From positions 62,001-126,000 of the forward strand of contig NZ_FLYE01000012.1 in the NCBI RefSeq assembly GCF_900093605.1: a stretch of DNA of 64,000 nucleotides, given 5' to 3'. Within the stretch, counting starts at the first letter, position 1. The number at the start of each line of letters is the position of its first letter. The DNA comes from Candidatus Terasakiella magnetica (GTDB lineage Bacteria; Pseudomonadota; Alphaproteobacteria; Rhodospirillales; Terasakiellaceae). Positions 54,836 to 64,000 of the stretch are shown here, piece after piece. The position numbers and the translations under genes were made by a program. A model generated the notes under the pieces. The model searched no databases and had not been told where the DNA came from. It worked only from the letters and a program-made list of their open reading frames with translations.

Positions 54836-55477
54836 TTAAGGCTTCCACTTCAAGAAATTGGTAATGACTTTCAGGCCAATGGCCTGACTTTTTTCCGGAT
54901 GGAACTGGGTACCGACCATATTGTCACGCCCAATCACCGCGGTGACATCCCCGCCATAGCTTACCGTTGCCAACTGATGGGCCGGATCAGCGGTTTTAAA
55001 CTGATAAGAATGCACAAAATAAACATTGGCTTTTGGGATATCAGCCAAAAGCGGGTGAGCCCCCTCATCAAAGGACAGCTCATTCCAACCCATATGCGGG
55101 ATTTTAAGTGCTTTATCCTCAGGCTTAATGGCGACAACTTCCCCGCCAATCCAGCCCAGACCCTCATGACTGCCATGTTCCAGACCGCGATCAGCCATAA
55201 GCTGCATGCCCACACAAATACCCATGAAAGGTTTACCTTTTTGATGCACGGCTTCATCCAAAGCCTCATACATACCATCAAGGGCGCGCAAGCCTTGGGC
55301 ACAATCGCCAAAAGCACCCACACCGGGCAGAACCACACGATCGGCATTTGCCACATCTTCGGGTTTGTTAGAAACCAGCACGTCAAGGCCAAGATCAGCC
55401 TCGCGCGCTGCGCGTTCAAAGGATTTTTCAGCCGAACGTAAATTGCCCGACCCATAATCAATGATGACAACAGACAT
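54836..55477 (-). CDS. hisH: Imidazole glycerol phosphate synthase glutaminase subunit HisH
   Basis: A 213-residue class I glutaminase that feeds ammonia to HisF. The nucleophile is in MGICVGMQ, the oxyanion loop is LPGVGAFGD and the His-Glu pair lies in QFHPEKSQ. Comparison with HisH2 at 9439-10074 shows the same core but clearly different surfaces, which fits separate partners. Confidence 0.97.
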   Translation of the reverse strand: MSVVIIDYGSGNLRSAEKSFERAAREADLGLDVLVSNKPEDVANADRVVLPGVGAFGDCAQGLRALDGMYEALDEAVHQKGKPFMGICVGMQLMADRGLEHGSHEGLGWIGGEVVAIKPEDKALKIPHMGWNELSFDEGAHPLLADIPKANVYFVHSYQFKTADPAHQLATVSYGGDVTAVIGRDNMVGTQFHPEKSQAIGLKVITNFLKWKP

Positions 55478-55496
55478 ACTGTCTCAAGCCCACTTT

Positions 55497-55871
55497 CTAG
55501 TCAGTTTGAAGCTTGCTCACCACCCGCTGCAACCCATGATCAACAGATTGCGCAGAGATCACATCTTCTTCCACATATCCGCGCCGTTCCAAGGTCCAGC
55601 GCGCCAAATCATTGGCATAGATACCCAATAACATATTGAAGGTGATATTGACCACAGCTTGCCCAAAGAGATCAAGCCCAAACACACCCAAAAGCAAACT
55701 AATTGCAAGTGAGGCTGCAAAAATACCGCCTGCCACCCACCAATAGCCTTTCATCAAGGCCCAAAATGCGGAAAAGATAAAAGCCGCCCAGTTAAATCCC
55801 TCTTTAACCAAACGCACATCAGGCTGTGGCTCAAAGCCAAATTTTAAGGTATGGACGGTATAGAGTTTCAT
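55497..55871 (-). CDS. DUF2628-family small membrane protein
   Basis: A 124-residue protein with two or three hydrophobic segments (about residues 30-45, 50-65 and 70-90) and the pattern FNWAAFIFSAFWALMKGYWW, typical of DUF2628. Similar genes are often found inside his operons of alphaproteobacteria. Function is unknown. Its ATG overlaps the GST stop (TAATG); 19 nt separate it from hisH. Confidence 0.8.
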   Translation of the reverse strand: MKLYTVHTLKFGFEPQPDVRLVKEGFNWAAFIFSAFWALMKGYWWVAGGIFAASLAISLLLGVFGLDLFGQAVVNITFNMLLGIYANDLARWTLERRGYVEEDVISAQSVDHGLQRVVSKLQTD

Positions 55872-56476
55872 TAAATCTCATCCATAGATTTCCAGCGCGG
55901 CTGGGATTTTACCCGATCAATCCACGCGCTCACCTTTGGGTAGGCGGCCAGATCAAACCCGCCTTGGTCTGCCACATGGCTATAGGCAAACAGCGCGATA
56001 TCCACGATGGAATAGCGATTGCCCACAAAGAAATCCTGATCACATAAATGCTTTTCCATCACATCCAAGGCTTGATAGCCTTTTTGCCAAAGCATTGGCA
56101 GACGTGGGTCTTCAGCCTCGCTTTGCCCCAGATAATGCATGGAATAACGCGCCACAGCCAAGGCGGGTTCATGGCTATATTGTTCCCAAAACAGCCATTG
56201 ATAGGTCAAAGACTTATCAAAATAATCCATCGCCATATATTGGGTTTCATCGGCAAAATGCAGCAAGATGGCATTGGACTGGCACAAGACCATACCTTCA
56301 TCCAAAACAAGTGCTGGCACCTGGCCTGCCGGATTTATCGCTTTAAATTCATCACTTTGACAAGCACCCGCCACCACATCCATTTCGCGGGTTTCAAACT
56401 CATAGCCAAGCTGGTGCAAGAGCAAACGCACCTTATAGCAATTGCCGGAGCCTTGATTAGAATAAAGCGTGAGCAT
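55871..56476 (-). CDS. Glutathione S-transferase family protein
   Basis: A 201-residue GST. The thioredoxin-like N-terminal domain (MLTLYSNQGSGNCYKVRLL) and GQVPALVLDEG with QSNAILLHF form the glutathione site, and an all-helical C-terminal domain has IVDIALFAYSHV. The catalytic Ser/Cys is probably in SGNCYK. The gene lies between hisB and DUF2628 with small gaps, so it is co-transcribed with histidine genes; the substrate is unknown. Confidence 0.88.
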   Translation of the reverse strand: MLTLYSNQGSGNCYKVRLLLHQLGYEFETREMDVVAGACQSDEFKAINPAGQVPALVLDEGMVLCQSNAILLHFADETQYMAMDYFDKSLTYQWLFWEQYSHEPALAVARYSMHYLGQSEAEDPRLPMLWQKGYQALDVMEKHLCDQDFFVGNRYSIVDIALFAYSHVADQGGFDLAAYPKVSAWIDRVKSQPRWKSMDEI

Positions 56477-56491
56477 CTTTGCCTCTAAACT

Positions 56492-57079
56492 TTAAAGCGC
56501 ACCCTTTGTGCTTGGAATCGCATCAGATTTTCGCGGATCAATCTCAACAGCTTGGCGCAACGAGCGTGCTAAACCTTTATAGCAAGCTTCTGCAATATGG
56601 TGGTTATTTTCCCCATCCAAACATTCAACATGCAAGGAAAGTCCGGCTTTTAAGCCAAAAGACTGGAACCAATGCTGGAACATTTCCGTATCCATATCGC
56701 CCAATTGCGCCTGAGAAAAGGCCACTTTCCACACAAGATAGGGACGATTTGAACAATCCAGCGCCACACGCACCAAAGTTTCATCCATGGGGATATAGGC
56801 ATGGGCATAACGGTTAATGCCTTTTTTATCACCCAAAGCTTGGGAAAAAGCCTCCCCCATCGCCAAGGCCACATCTTCAACCGTGTGGTGACAATCAATA
56901 TGGAGATCCCCACTACAGCGCACTTTAATATCCATCAACCCATGACGAGAAAGCTGTTCCAACATATGATCAAGAAAACCAATGCCTGTCTTAATGTCAT
57001 ATTCGCCGGTTCCATCCAGATTAATCTCAACAGAAATATCGGTCTCAGATGTCTTTCGCGCGACGGATGCAGTGCGCAT
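56492..57079 (-). CDS. hisB: Imidazoleglycerol-phosphate dehydratase HisB
   Basis: A 195-residue monofunctional dehydratase (step 6). The two metal motifs CHHTVED and NNHHIAEA are complete. I start it at [12 protein letters not shown], the ATG at 57079, because IGPD begins this way; 11 upstream in-frame codons are ignored. It is the first gene of the his run and the phosphatase (HisN-like) is not in the window. The 78-nt gap upstream should hold its promoter, but no clear match is seen. Confidence 0.95.
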   Translation of the reverse strand: MRTASVARKTSETDISVEINLDGTGEYDIKTGIGFLDHMLEQLSRHGLMDIKVRCSGDLHIDCHHTVEDVALAMGEAFSQALGDKKGINRYAHAYIPMDETLVRVALDCSNRPYLVWKVAFSQAQLGDMDTEMFQHWFQSFGLKAGLSLHVECLDGENNHHIAEACYKGLARSLRQAVEIDPRKSDAIPSTKGAL

Positions 57080-57157
57080 GGTCAATGTCTCCAATAGAAT
57101 AATACTGCTCATAGATTTACAGCAGATTTCCTAAGAAAGCTATAATTTCAATAAACT

Positions 57158-58189
57158 CTATAGCAGCCGTTGAAAGAGGGCTTTGACGCCCTGCAAAGGA
57201 ATAGATAAGGATGCCATTGCATGGTTCTGTAAAAGTCGTCCTGCAATAGAAAGAAAGAGATTTGGGAAACGCATCATGGTGCGAAAAACCCGCCAGACCA
57301 CTAAACGTTCAAAGACTTCCAACTCATAATGAGGATAGTTCTTTTTTAAATTATCGACTAAACCCAACAGGGAAGTACATACCTTTTTCACATCGACATT
57401 ATGTTGCTGAACTAAAGACTTATTCCCAAAAATAGAAAAACGAATATTTGTAAATAATTCTTCATCCCATAAATCATGATGGAAATGTCGCGATATATAA
57501 CTTTCCTGAATTTTAAGCGTATTTTGAAGCTGGCGGTCCTGCTTCACCGCAGAGATCGAATGACTATGAAAGCGTTGTCTAACCAGAGGTTCCGCAATAT
57601 TAAGACCTTTGCCATATTCTAACAAACGCCCCCACAGTTCCCAATCCTGTGTGGTATCAAACTCTTCATTATAACGCAGCCCATTTTCTTGAAAAGGATG
57701 GGCGCTCATCATCACACTTGGGTGTGCAAAGGGGTTAAGCAAAATGCAATGACTGCGAATGGCAGAATCGGTTAATGGCAAGGAGGTCTGCATCATTTTA
57801 TAACCTTCTTGATTAATCTGACGCACGTTACTGCCAACCAAGACAAGGGTATGATCTTTCTCAAAGAAACGGAGCTGTTGCTCAAACCTGTATGGCTCGC
57901 AAATATCATCGCCATCCATACGCGCAATATATTTCCCTTGCGCTTTATCTAACCCCTTATTGAGGCTTGCGGCGAGACCGAGGTTTTCGGCATTCTCAAT
58001 GAGAAAAATCCGTGAATCCTTGATACCATTATTTTTAATAATTTCAGCAGATTTATCCGTAGAAGCATCATTTACAATGATAAATTCAAAGTCCTGTAAC
58101 GTTTGCGATAAAACACTATCAATAGATTCTTGAATAAATCGCTCATCATTATAAACAGCCATAATAACTGAAATCAGAGGAGCTGTCAT
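57158..58189 (-). CDS. Family 2 (GT-A) glycosyltransferase
   Basis: A 343-residue GT2 enzyme. The nucleotide-sugar fold is ISVIMAVYNDERF with FIIVNDASTDKS, and the DxD-type site is ARMDGDD (about residues 90-96). The C-terminal third is helical and has no clear membrane segment. It ends the phosphonate/glycan group and is 3 nt from the GT4 gene. Inverting transfer of an unknown sugar is expected. Confidence 0.9.
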   Translation of the reverse strand: MTAPLISVIMAVYNDERFIQESIDSVLSQTLQDFEFIIVNDASTDKSAEIIKNNGIKDSRIFLIENAENLGLAASLNKGLDKAQGKYIARMDGDDICEPYRFEQQLRFFEKDHTLVLVGSNVRQINQEGYKMMQTSLPLTDSAIRSHCILLNPFAHPSVMMSAHPFQENGLRYNEEFDTTQDWELWGRLLEYGKGLNIAEPLVRQRFHSHSISAVKQDRQLQNTLKIQESYISRHFHHDLWDEELFTNIRFSIFGNKSLVQQHNVDVKKVCTSLLGLVDNLKKNYPHYELEVFERLVVWRVFRTMMRFPNLFLSIAGRLLQNHAMASLSIPLQGVKALFQRLL

Positions 58190-58192
58190 AAA

Positions 58193-59347
58193 TCACCCCT
58201 GCTTTCGATAATGACGAACTGTCTGATAAATAATCTCTCTCTCACGTGCAGCAACTTCAGATACTGCATATTTCTTTAAGGATTTATTCCGTGCATTTAT
58301 GCCTAGCATCATACGCTCATCTGTAGACATTGATATCATTTTCTGAACTCCCTGACGCAAAGCCTCAATTGACTGACCAACAACAATTGCAGAAACACCA
58401 TCACTTACTTCATTCATTATTCCTGGTGAATTAGTAGTCAAAATTGGTATTCCAAAAGCCATTGCTTCTATCAATGCTTTTGGATGCCCTTCATATAATG
58501 ACGGAAAAACAAAACCATCCGCCTTTGTCAAAAATTGAACAATTTCCGGCTGTGAACACTTTCCTTTAAAAGAAATATCTAATCTTAAGTTCCTAGATAA
58601 TTCTTCTAATTCACTTTTTTGTGGTCCATCTCCAATAATTGTAATTTTAACAGATAAATCCTGGCAGGCATAAAATAAGTTCTTTAAATTTTTTTCAGGA
58701 GACAAACGCCCAAAATAAACAAAATGAAACAAATCGCTTACTGTATTCTGACAATAAGGAAGCGACCATATTAACGGATCTATAAAATTAGGAACAATAA
58801 AGTTCTCACCTAAATTTGACCCATGTCTTTGATAAACATTATTCACCATTTCTTGTGTCGTAAAAATGTTACAATGACTACATGATAAATATTTCTTCTC
58901 ATACTTCAAAGCGGCAATTGATGTAGAACTTCCTTCTCCCGATTCACGTGTCCGATTCTCAAAATGGCTGTAGCCTTGTCGAATACCCAAAGGTTTTGAA
59001 AAGAAAAAAGCACACCTTGATGCTATATGTGCACCATATAACTGATTAGTTTTAAAAAAATCCAATTGTGAAAGTTTGTTTCTATGAATTAATGGAAGTA
59101 ATAAGGCGTACAACCTATAATGTAACCCTGTTTGGTTAAATAAAACTTCAATAAAATCATACTCTGCAGCTATCTCTACTTCTTCGGGACCGCCATAACT
59201 TATAATAGTCGTCCTCACACCATTTTTTGCATGTTCTTTGTATAATGCTAACTCACGATCAATTATTGATGCTTCTTTCCATGTTTTCAAAGAACCACCA
59301 AAAGTCATAAATAGGCCTATCGATATGGATTCACTTGATAAATTCAT
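58193..59347 (-). CDS. Family 4 (GT-B) glycosyltransferase
   Basis: A 384-residue GT4 protein. YFGRLSPEKNL, IIGDGPQKSELEEL and FPSLYEGHPKALIEAMAFG (EX7E) are family signatures. The start is the ATG at 59345-59347, which overlaps the stop of the transglutaminase-like gene (TAATG); an in-frame GTG two codons upstream is possible. It probably extends the glycan that carries the phosphonate group. Confidence 0.9.
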   Translation of the reverse strand: MNLSSESISIGLFMTFGGSLKTWKEASIIDRELALYKEHAKNGVRTTIISYGGPEEVEIAAEYDFIEVLFNQTGLHYRLYALLLPLIHRNKLSQLDFFKTNQLYGAHIASRCAFFFSKPLGIRQGYSHFENRTRESGEGSSTSIAALKYEKKYLSCSHCNIFTTQEMVNNVYQRHGSNLGENFIVPNFIDPLIWSLPYCQNTVSDLFHFVYFGRLSPEKNLKNLFYACQDLSVKITIIGDGPQKSELEELSRNLRLDISFKGKCSQPEIVQFLTKADGFVFPSLYEGHPKALIEAMAFGIPILTTNSPGIMNEVSDGVSAIVVGQSIEALRQGVQKMISMSTDERMMLGINARNKSLKKYAVSEVAAREREIIYQTVRHYRKQG

Positions 59348-60156
59348 TAACACCTACCAAATTTTTTCCAATATAACGAGCTACCTACAACTAATAAAAA
59401 AATTGGTACAATCCATTTAAAAGCATATGCTAACTGCTCTATTAAGTAAGCTAAAGGGCGATAACCTTTGGCACCTGGGCTAGACATAATACTATTACCT
59501 CTGGCATCATAAGTTTCAGCTATCAAATCCCCTTTATAATAAGATTTCACGCTTTCTAAGTTTTTCTCGGCAAAGGAAAGTCCAAAAGGCATTACAAGGC
59601 TCATTGAAGCATCCAATATATAGTCTTCTTTATTTATCTGGCTTTGTGCAACCACATGACCTGAGAGCCCCACCACATATGTATTAATTCCATACTTATT
59701 TGTGAGCATATCTGCTAAGAGAACAGATAATTGGCTACAGATTCCATACCCACGCCTTAATGCCGCTTCATAATGCATATATTCATATTTTGAAAAAATA
59801 TCATTATCTTTAGTTAGAGCTACACTAAAAAGGAAATCATCAAAAAATCGTGCAATCCATAAAATCCAATTTTCGTAAAATTGGACATAACCTTGCACTC
59901 CTTTAATCATTGTTTTTTGATGGATCCAATTATAAATTGTCGCATCATCAACAATTTTCACTGTTTCTTTCAAAAAACGCTCTGACTTTCCATACTTGCT
60001 ATACGCCTCTTCGATTAAAGAAACAGATTCATTATATGAAATAACTTCCTCATCGAAATAAATTCGATCATCAATTGAAATAAAGTAACCCGCAAAGTTT
60101 ATAATAAGAAGAAATATCCCAATAAAAAGAGACAAAAATCTAATTCCAACCCGCAT
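59347..60156 (-). CDS. Membrane-anchored transglutaminase-like protein
   Basis: A 269-residue protein with a membrane segment at each end (about residues 5-28 and 244-262). Between them is a transglutaminase/protease-like domain with the Cys140-His167-Asp182 triad seen in RRGYGICSQLS, LSGHVVAQ and ILDASMS. The short C-terminal tail should face the cytoplasm, so the domain lies in the periplasm. Such proteins cleave or cross-link peptide bonds or act as accessory proteins in glycan export. The role here is unknown. Confidence 0.75.
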   Translation of the reverse strand: MRVGIRFLSLFIGIFLLIINFAGYFISIDDRIYFDEEVISYNESVSLIEEAYSKYGKSERFLKETVKIVDDATIYNWIHQKTMIKGVQGYVQFYENWILWIARFFDDFLFSVALTKDNDIFSKYEYMHYEAALRRGYGICSQLSVLLADMLTNKYGINTYVVGLSGHVVAQSQINKEDYILDASMSLVMPFGLSFAEKNLESVKSYYKGDLIAETYDARGNSIMSSPGAKGYRPLAYLIEQLAYAFKWIVPIFLLVVGSSLYWKKFGRC

Positions 60157-60204
60157 TAAATTTCACCTGATTCTGTGTACAATACAGGCTCGTTATAAAC
60201 AGCC

Positions 60205-61305
60205 TCACCCAAACAGTAAAGCTTCTTCAATATCACTCATTGTCACATCAAATGGGTGATTTCCAAGCCGTTCTAAATTCACCTGACTAGCTATACTGCG
60301 TACATCATGCTCATTGATTGTTTGTATTTCACTGAGTTTTGATTTTAAACCAATTGTAGATGACAAGGAAATGAGTTTTTCATCTGCCTCTTGAATAGAC
60401 CTACAGTTCAAAACACCTAACAATTGCCTCATTATTCCAGATTGATCCAGAATATAATTTTTTCGCAAAAAATAAGGTAACGTAAGAAAGACCGCTTGCC
60501 CGTGCTCAATGCCATATTTTTGCGTAATAGCATATGAAATGGCATGTGGGGCCGTTGTTTTTGAGATATTAATTGCCCGCCCCGCGTAATTTGAGCCTAA
60601 CGCCATCTTATCTAAAACAGCAACATCACTTTCTTCACATACAAAAATGGGCAATGATGGCATGATCAGGCTAATAGCTTCCAAGGCATACCTACGACTT
60701 TCCTCATTTGCGCCTTTTGCCCAAAAAGACTCAATTGCCTGACATAACGCATCAATCCCGCATGAGGCCTTAATATATTGCGAAGCCGATACCCCTAAAT
60801 AACCATCAAGAAGATACCCCGTTGGCAAACATGCTGGTGATAATAGGGAATATTTTTTCTCTTTTACATAAACCGTTGCAAAGCTTGTGCTTTCACTACC
60901 TGTTCCAAATGTTGTGGGAATGGCAAAAAACTCAACGTCATGATTATGCAAATCATAGGCTGAAGCGTCACTAAGCGCCTTTTCAAAGTGCGCATCAGGG
61001 ACTTCTGCCAGCAATTTAATACCTTTTGCCACATCAATCGCACTACCGCCGCCAATGGCAATAAGTGTGGATGGCTTACAGATCCGGTATTTCTCAACAC
61101 CACTTTGTATCTCAGCAAGCTGTGGGTTGGGATTAAATTCGTTGAAATAAACGACAGACTTTCCCGCCAATACCTTTTCAAGCTTTTCTGCTGCACCTGA
61201 AGCATAAAATGAATGGCGTCCTGTGACGACAAAAACAGTCCCGTCTTTTTCCCCAATATGCTCACCCAAACCGTCCCAAGTAAATTGTTTCTGGGATAAA
61301 GCCAT
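60205..61305 (-). CDS. Iron-containing alcohol dehydrogenase, probable phosphonoacetaldehyde reductase
   Basis: A 366-residue group III dehydrogenase. The NAD(P)-binding motif GGGSAIDVAK lies at residues 85-94, followed by TFGTGSES and the metal ligands in DALCQAIE and YGIEHGQAV. In phosphonate clusters such an enzyme after AepX and AepY reduces phosphonoacetaldehyde to 2-hydroxyethylphosphonate. No aminotransferase of the 2-AEP type is seen nearby, which favours the alcohol product. It lies 2 nt after the decarboxylase gene. Confidence 0.82.
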   Translation of the reverse strand: MALSQKQFTWDGLGEHIGEKDGTVFVVTGRHSFYASGAAEKLEKVLAGKSVVYFNEFNPNPQLAEIQSGVEKYRICKPSTLIAIGGGSAIDVAKGIKLLAEVPDAHFEKALSDASAYDLHNHDVEFFAIPTTFGTGSESTSFATVYVKEKKYSLLSPACLPTGYLLDGYLGVSASQYIKASCGIDALCQAIESFWAKGANEESRRYALEAISLIMPSLPIFVCEESDVAVLDKMALGSNYAGRAINISKTTAPHAISYAITQKYGIEHGQAVFLTLPYFLRKNYILDQSGIMRQLLGVLNCRSIQEADEKLISLSSTIGLKSKLSEIQTINEHDVRSIASQVNLERLGNHPFDVTMSDIEEALLFG

Positions 61306-61307
61306 CC

Positions 61308-62438
61308 TTAGTCACTTTCCATAAAAGCGCGCACATTAGATGTATTTTGCATCGGCGTTTGTGTGGGGCGGCCAAGATCATCGCGATGGCCACAAGCCGT
61401 TATAATCTCAATAAAATGTGGACCGGACTTACCATCAACAGTCTTCAAGGCGTCATGTAGACTTTCTTGCGTCTCTACCCGTTGGACATGGGCATAACCA
61501 CAGCCATGTGCAATCTTTTGAATGGAAATCCGTTGTGCGATGGTTTCTTGTCCACCAACAGATTCATGAGCCCCGTTATTAATCACAATATGGATGAGGT
61601 TCTCTGGTGCATATGTACCGTTCATCGCTAACGCTCCCATATGCATAAGCATGGCACCATCACCATCTAAACAAACAACTGTCTTGTCCGGCTTATTTAA
61701 AGCAGCACCCAAAGCAATTTGGGATGCATGACCCATACCGCCAATAACCAGAAAATCTTTATCATGGCTCTCACTGCGTCGCTCTCTTGTTTCAAAAAGC
61801 TCACGTGATGTCATGCCTGTTGTTGAAACAAAAACAGCCTTGTTAGAAAAACGTGCCGACACAGAAGCAATCACTTCTTCACGACTGAGCAACCCCTCTT
61901 GAGCAGGAGAAGTCGCCAATGTGTATTTCTCAAACGTATTTTTGCGCACCACCAAGGCAAAAGGGCCGCCTTTTGTCTTTAAATGCGAAACGGCCTGATC
62001 AATCTGGCCTTGCGTTTGCTCAGGGTCTTCATCAAGACATAAGTAAGGAATTTCCATAGCCTCAAGCATCTCCAGCATAACGCGACCCTGCTTTACATGC
62101 TGGGGCTCATCTTTCACACCGGGTTCACCACGCCAGCCAATCAACAAAAGCATGGGGATATTACAGACTTCTGGATCAACCATAGACAGGATCGGATTGA
62201 CCACATTGCCCAAGCCTGAATTCTGCATATAAACACAGGGAATTTCACCTGTCGCCAGATGGTATCCAATCGCCAAGCCAACGGCGCCACCTTCATTTGC
62301 CGCAATCAAATGTTTATCCGTGGATAGATTATCAGAAAGATACGCACAAAAATTCTTCAGCAATGAATCCGGCACACCGGAAAAGAAAGTAATCTTTGAA
62401 GTTTCTAGCTGCTTATAAAACTGGCTTGGGCTTAACAT
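61308..62438 (-). CDS. aepY: Phosphonopyruvate decarboxylase
   Basis: A 376-residue TPP-dependent enzyme that decarboxylates phosphonopyruvate to phosphonoacetaldehyde, the irreversible step that pulls the unfavourable PEP mutase reaction. The TPP-binding motif begins at GDG (residues 259-261) and ends at NN (287-288); the catalytic glutamate is in AANEGGAVG. The ATG overlaps the aepX stop (TAATG), so coupling is tight. Confidence 0.9.
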   Translation of the reverse strand: MLSPSQFYKQLETSKITFFSGVPDSLLKNFCAYLSDNLSTDKHLIAANEGGAVGLAIGYHLATGEIPCVYMQNSGLGNVVNPILSMVDPEVCNIPMLLLIGWRGEPGVKDEPQHVKQGRVMLEMLEAMEIPYLCLDEDPEQTQGQIDQAVSHLKTKGGPFALVVRKNTFEKYTLATSPAQEGLLSREEVIASVSARFSNKAVFVSTTGMTSRELFETRERRSESHDKDFLVIGGMGHASQIALGAALNKPDKTVVCLDGDGAMLMHMGALAMNGTYAPENLIHIVINNGAHESVGGQETIAQRISIQKIAHGCGYAHVQRVETQESLHDALKTVDGKSGPHFIEIITACGHRDDLGRPTQTPMQNTSNVRAFMESD

Positions 62439-63739
62439 TATCTTGTCCCTGGGATTAAATCGAGCACCGCTTTAATCGGCATACAATCCTTATCAACCTC
62501 ATAACTGCGACCATTATCAAGGATGGTTTCCGCAACCCCCATCATGCTTGGATACGCAGCACGCAACAAATGGTTTGCATAAATCACCACACGCACGCCA
62601 TTGTCTCTCAGCTCATCTTCATGAGTCTGATTATAACTCGAAGGAACGGCAAACAACGGTTTTGTCATAGGCAGTGCATTATATTGACGGCAGAATTCAA
62701 AAACTTCATCCGGTTGTTTTAATCGACTATGGATTAAAATACCATCAGCGCCAGCTTCCAAATATTTTTTAGCCCGCATGATCGCATCATCGACGCCTTT
62801 CTCAAGAATCAGACTTTCGATACGCGCAACCACCATAAAGTTTTCAGTCACTTGGGCTCGTTTTCCAGCGCGGATTTTATCAGCAAAATCATCCGGATCA
62901 GCCTGTTCCTGTTTAACTTCATTTCCAAACAGCGAATTCTTTTTTAAGCCGACTTTATCTTCAATCACAACAGCCGAGACACCATGGCGTTCTAATGAAC
63001 GTACCGTATAGACAAAATGCTCAATCTTACCGCCTGTATCCCCATCAAAAATAAACGGCTTTGTTGTAACTTCAAAAATCTCATTGATAGTATTAATACG
63101 ACTTGAAATATCAACCAGTTCAATATCTGGCTTACCTTTAACAGTAGACTCCGTCAGACTGCTGCCCCACATGGCGTCAAACTGAAGCGACGCCCCGTCT
63201 TTTTTAACTTCTGCATGTTCGACCACAAGACCAGACAAACCATTATGGGCTTCCATAACCTTGACCAAAGGCTTGTTATCCAGAAGCCGTTTTAATGTGT
63301 TCAAACGAATATCCGGTGTGATCCCGATTTCTTTTTGAGCTGCATGAAGCTTTGTTGAGGAAATCCCTTGCGTATAGGGAAACTCTACAAGCTCTCCTCC
63401 CCATTCAGACAAGATAGAAATAACTTTTTCGCGTGTCTTTTGCTGCACGCCTGTTTTCCAGTCATCACCATGCACCACCACATCCGGTTTGTAGGCTCTC
63501 AAGTTATCTTCATAATCCAATGATTCTTGAGGAACAACACGTGCAACACCCTTGATACATTCAATCACCTGCTTTCGCTGCTCATAAGACATCATGGGAA
63601 GCCGCTTGTAACTCGCAATGGCACGATCAGTTAATAAGCCAATCGTTAAGTCACCAAGAGAGGAGGCGTTATTAATCATATTAATATGACCTGGATGGAC
63701 CAAATCCGCACTCATACCCATATATATATTTTTAGTCAT
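62438..63739 (-). CDS. aepX: Cytidylyltransferase-PEP mutase fusion
   Basis: A 433-residue two-domain protein. Residues 1-135 are a cytidylyltransferase-like domain with HPGH (15-18) and ISST (126-129). Residues about 145-433 are PEP mutase, with the diagnostic [10 protein letters not shown] at 260-269 that separates mutases from lyases. The mutase makes phosphonopyruvate from PEP; the transferase probably makes a CMP-phosphonate from a later pathway product for transfer to a glycan or lipid. The ATG has GGA about 8 nt upstream. It is the first gene of the phosphonate set. Confidence 0.9.
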   Translation of the reverse strand: MTKNIYMGMSADLVHPGHINMINNASSLGDLTIGLLTDRAIASYKRLPMMSYEQRKQVIECIKGVARVVPQESLDYEDNLRAYKPDVVVHGDDWKTGVQQKTREKVISILSEWGGELVEFPYTQGISSTKLHAAQKEIGITPDIRLNTLKRLLDNKPLVKVMEAHNGLSGLVVEHAEVKKDGASLQFDAMWGSSLTESTVKGKPDIELVDISSRINTINEIFEVTTKPFIFDGDTGGKIEHFVYTVRSLERHGVSAVVIEDKVGLKKNSLFGNEVKQEQADPDDFADKIRAGKRAQVTENFMVVARIESLILEKGVDDAIMRAKKYLEAGADGILIHSRLKQPDEVFEFCRQYNALPMTKPLFAVPSSYNQTHEDELRDNGVRVVIYANHLLRAAYPSMMGVAETILDNGRSYEVDKDCMPIKAVLDLIPGTR

Positions 63740-63847
63740 TTTTTTTCCATTTTCGACTTACATGTCACGACCGTTCTGGCTTTACAGCTCTTTAAATAAA
63801 AGATACGCCCAAACGTAAGGATAAATAAAAGCGAAGTCTATCTTTTC

Positions 63848-64000
63848 TCATTTTGCATGATTTAATGGAATAAACTTACCACCCTTTATCATTCGTCCAC
63901 CCAATTCCACTGTTGGGTCCATTCTCAGAGAAAGGGGCACCTCAGAATCATAAAGATACGAGAAAACGACCGGGAAGATATCCTGATTAATCAACACATC
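63848..64000 (-). CDS. C-terminal part of an unknown protein (5' end cut by window edge)
   Basis: An open frame enters from the right edge and ends with TGA at 63848-63850, giving 50 visible residues. They include LRMDPTVELGGRMIKGG; no family is recognised and no membrane segment is seen. It lies about 108 nt upstream of aepX on the same strand. The coding reading is based only on the open frame and codon pattern. Confidence 0.5.
   Translation of the reverse strand, partial: DVLINQDIFPVVFSYLYDSEVPLSLRMDPTVELGGRMIKGGKFIPLNHAK

Noticed and set aside
54815-55441. Plus-strand open frame of 208 codons across hisH and the start of hisA
   Set aside because: It lies fully antisense to hisH, whose motifs are complete, and shows no family resemblance or ribosome site.

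Overview
The window is one continuous, gene-dense bacterial segment, most likely from an alphaproteobacterium of the Rhodospirillales type. This placement is an inference from the gene order hisB / GST / DUF2628 / hisH / hisA / hisF / hisE, the glnK-amtB operon and the rickettsial-PKMT-like methyltransferase; no rRNA or marker gene proves it. About 60 genes are supported. I saw no tRNA, rRNA, CRISPR array, insertion sequence or prophage gene.

Region 1 (1-40227, all on the minus strand, so read right to left) is a roughly 40 kb surface-glycan locus. Genes overlap or sit a few bases apart, with one larger internal gap at 25016-25239. It starts behind an 18-bp perfect palindrome (40257-40274). 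Its first section (25240-40227) encodes an NAD-dependent epimerase, a DegT aminotransferase, methyltransferases, an asparagine synthetase-like amidotransferase, a FemAB/GNAT-like acyltransferase, a NodU/CmcH carbamoyltransferase, a radical SAM protein, two divergent deacetylases, a formyltransferase and a Wzm/Wzt ABC glycan exporter. Next comes a DUF4956 / CotH / VTC-like module (20699-25015). It is followed by a GT-C-like membrane protein, three related glycosyltransferases, an epimerase, a third deacetylase-like protein, a methyltransferase and a second AsnB. The last section (1-11224) looks like a pathway for a 2-acetamido-3-acetamidino uronic acid: WbpG with HisH2/HisF2, and WbpB, WbpD and WbpE homologues, interleaved with a PIG-L deacetylase, a sulfotransferase, glycosyltransferases and methyltransferases.

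Region 2 (40328-43849) is nitrogen control: glnK-amtB and a second amtB, each with a plausible sigma-54 -24/-12 promoter and upstream TGC-N11-GCA dyads of NtrC type. Region 3 (43850-52662) starts with a divergent pair of probable protein methyltransferases: a PKMT-like lysine methyltransferase with a regulatory domain, and a TPR protein with a PRMT7/9-like domain. A plus-strand run follows with an unknown protein, a secreted SGNH-like protein, a UbiH-family monooxygenase, a third AsnB and a methyltransferase.

Region 4 (52667-57079, minus) is a histidine biosynthesis operon (hisB, hisH, hisA, hisF, hisE) with GST, DUF2628 and tautomerase genes. Its true HisH/HisF pair is a useful internal comparison for the glycan-associated HisH2/HisF2 pair. 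Region 5 (57158-64000, minus) carries phosphonate genes: a cytidylyltransferase-PEP mutase fusion, phosphonopyruvate decarboxylase and a phosphonoacetaldehyde-reductase-like dehydrogenase. These sit with a membrane-anchored transglutaminase-like protein and two glycosyltransferases, which suggests a hydroxyethylphosphonate-type decoration of a surface glycan or lipid. The glycan locus is visibly more AT-rich than the histidine region.
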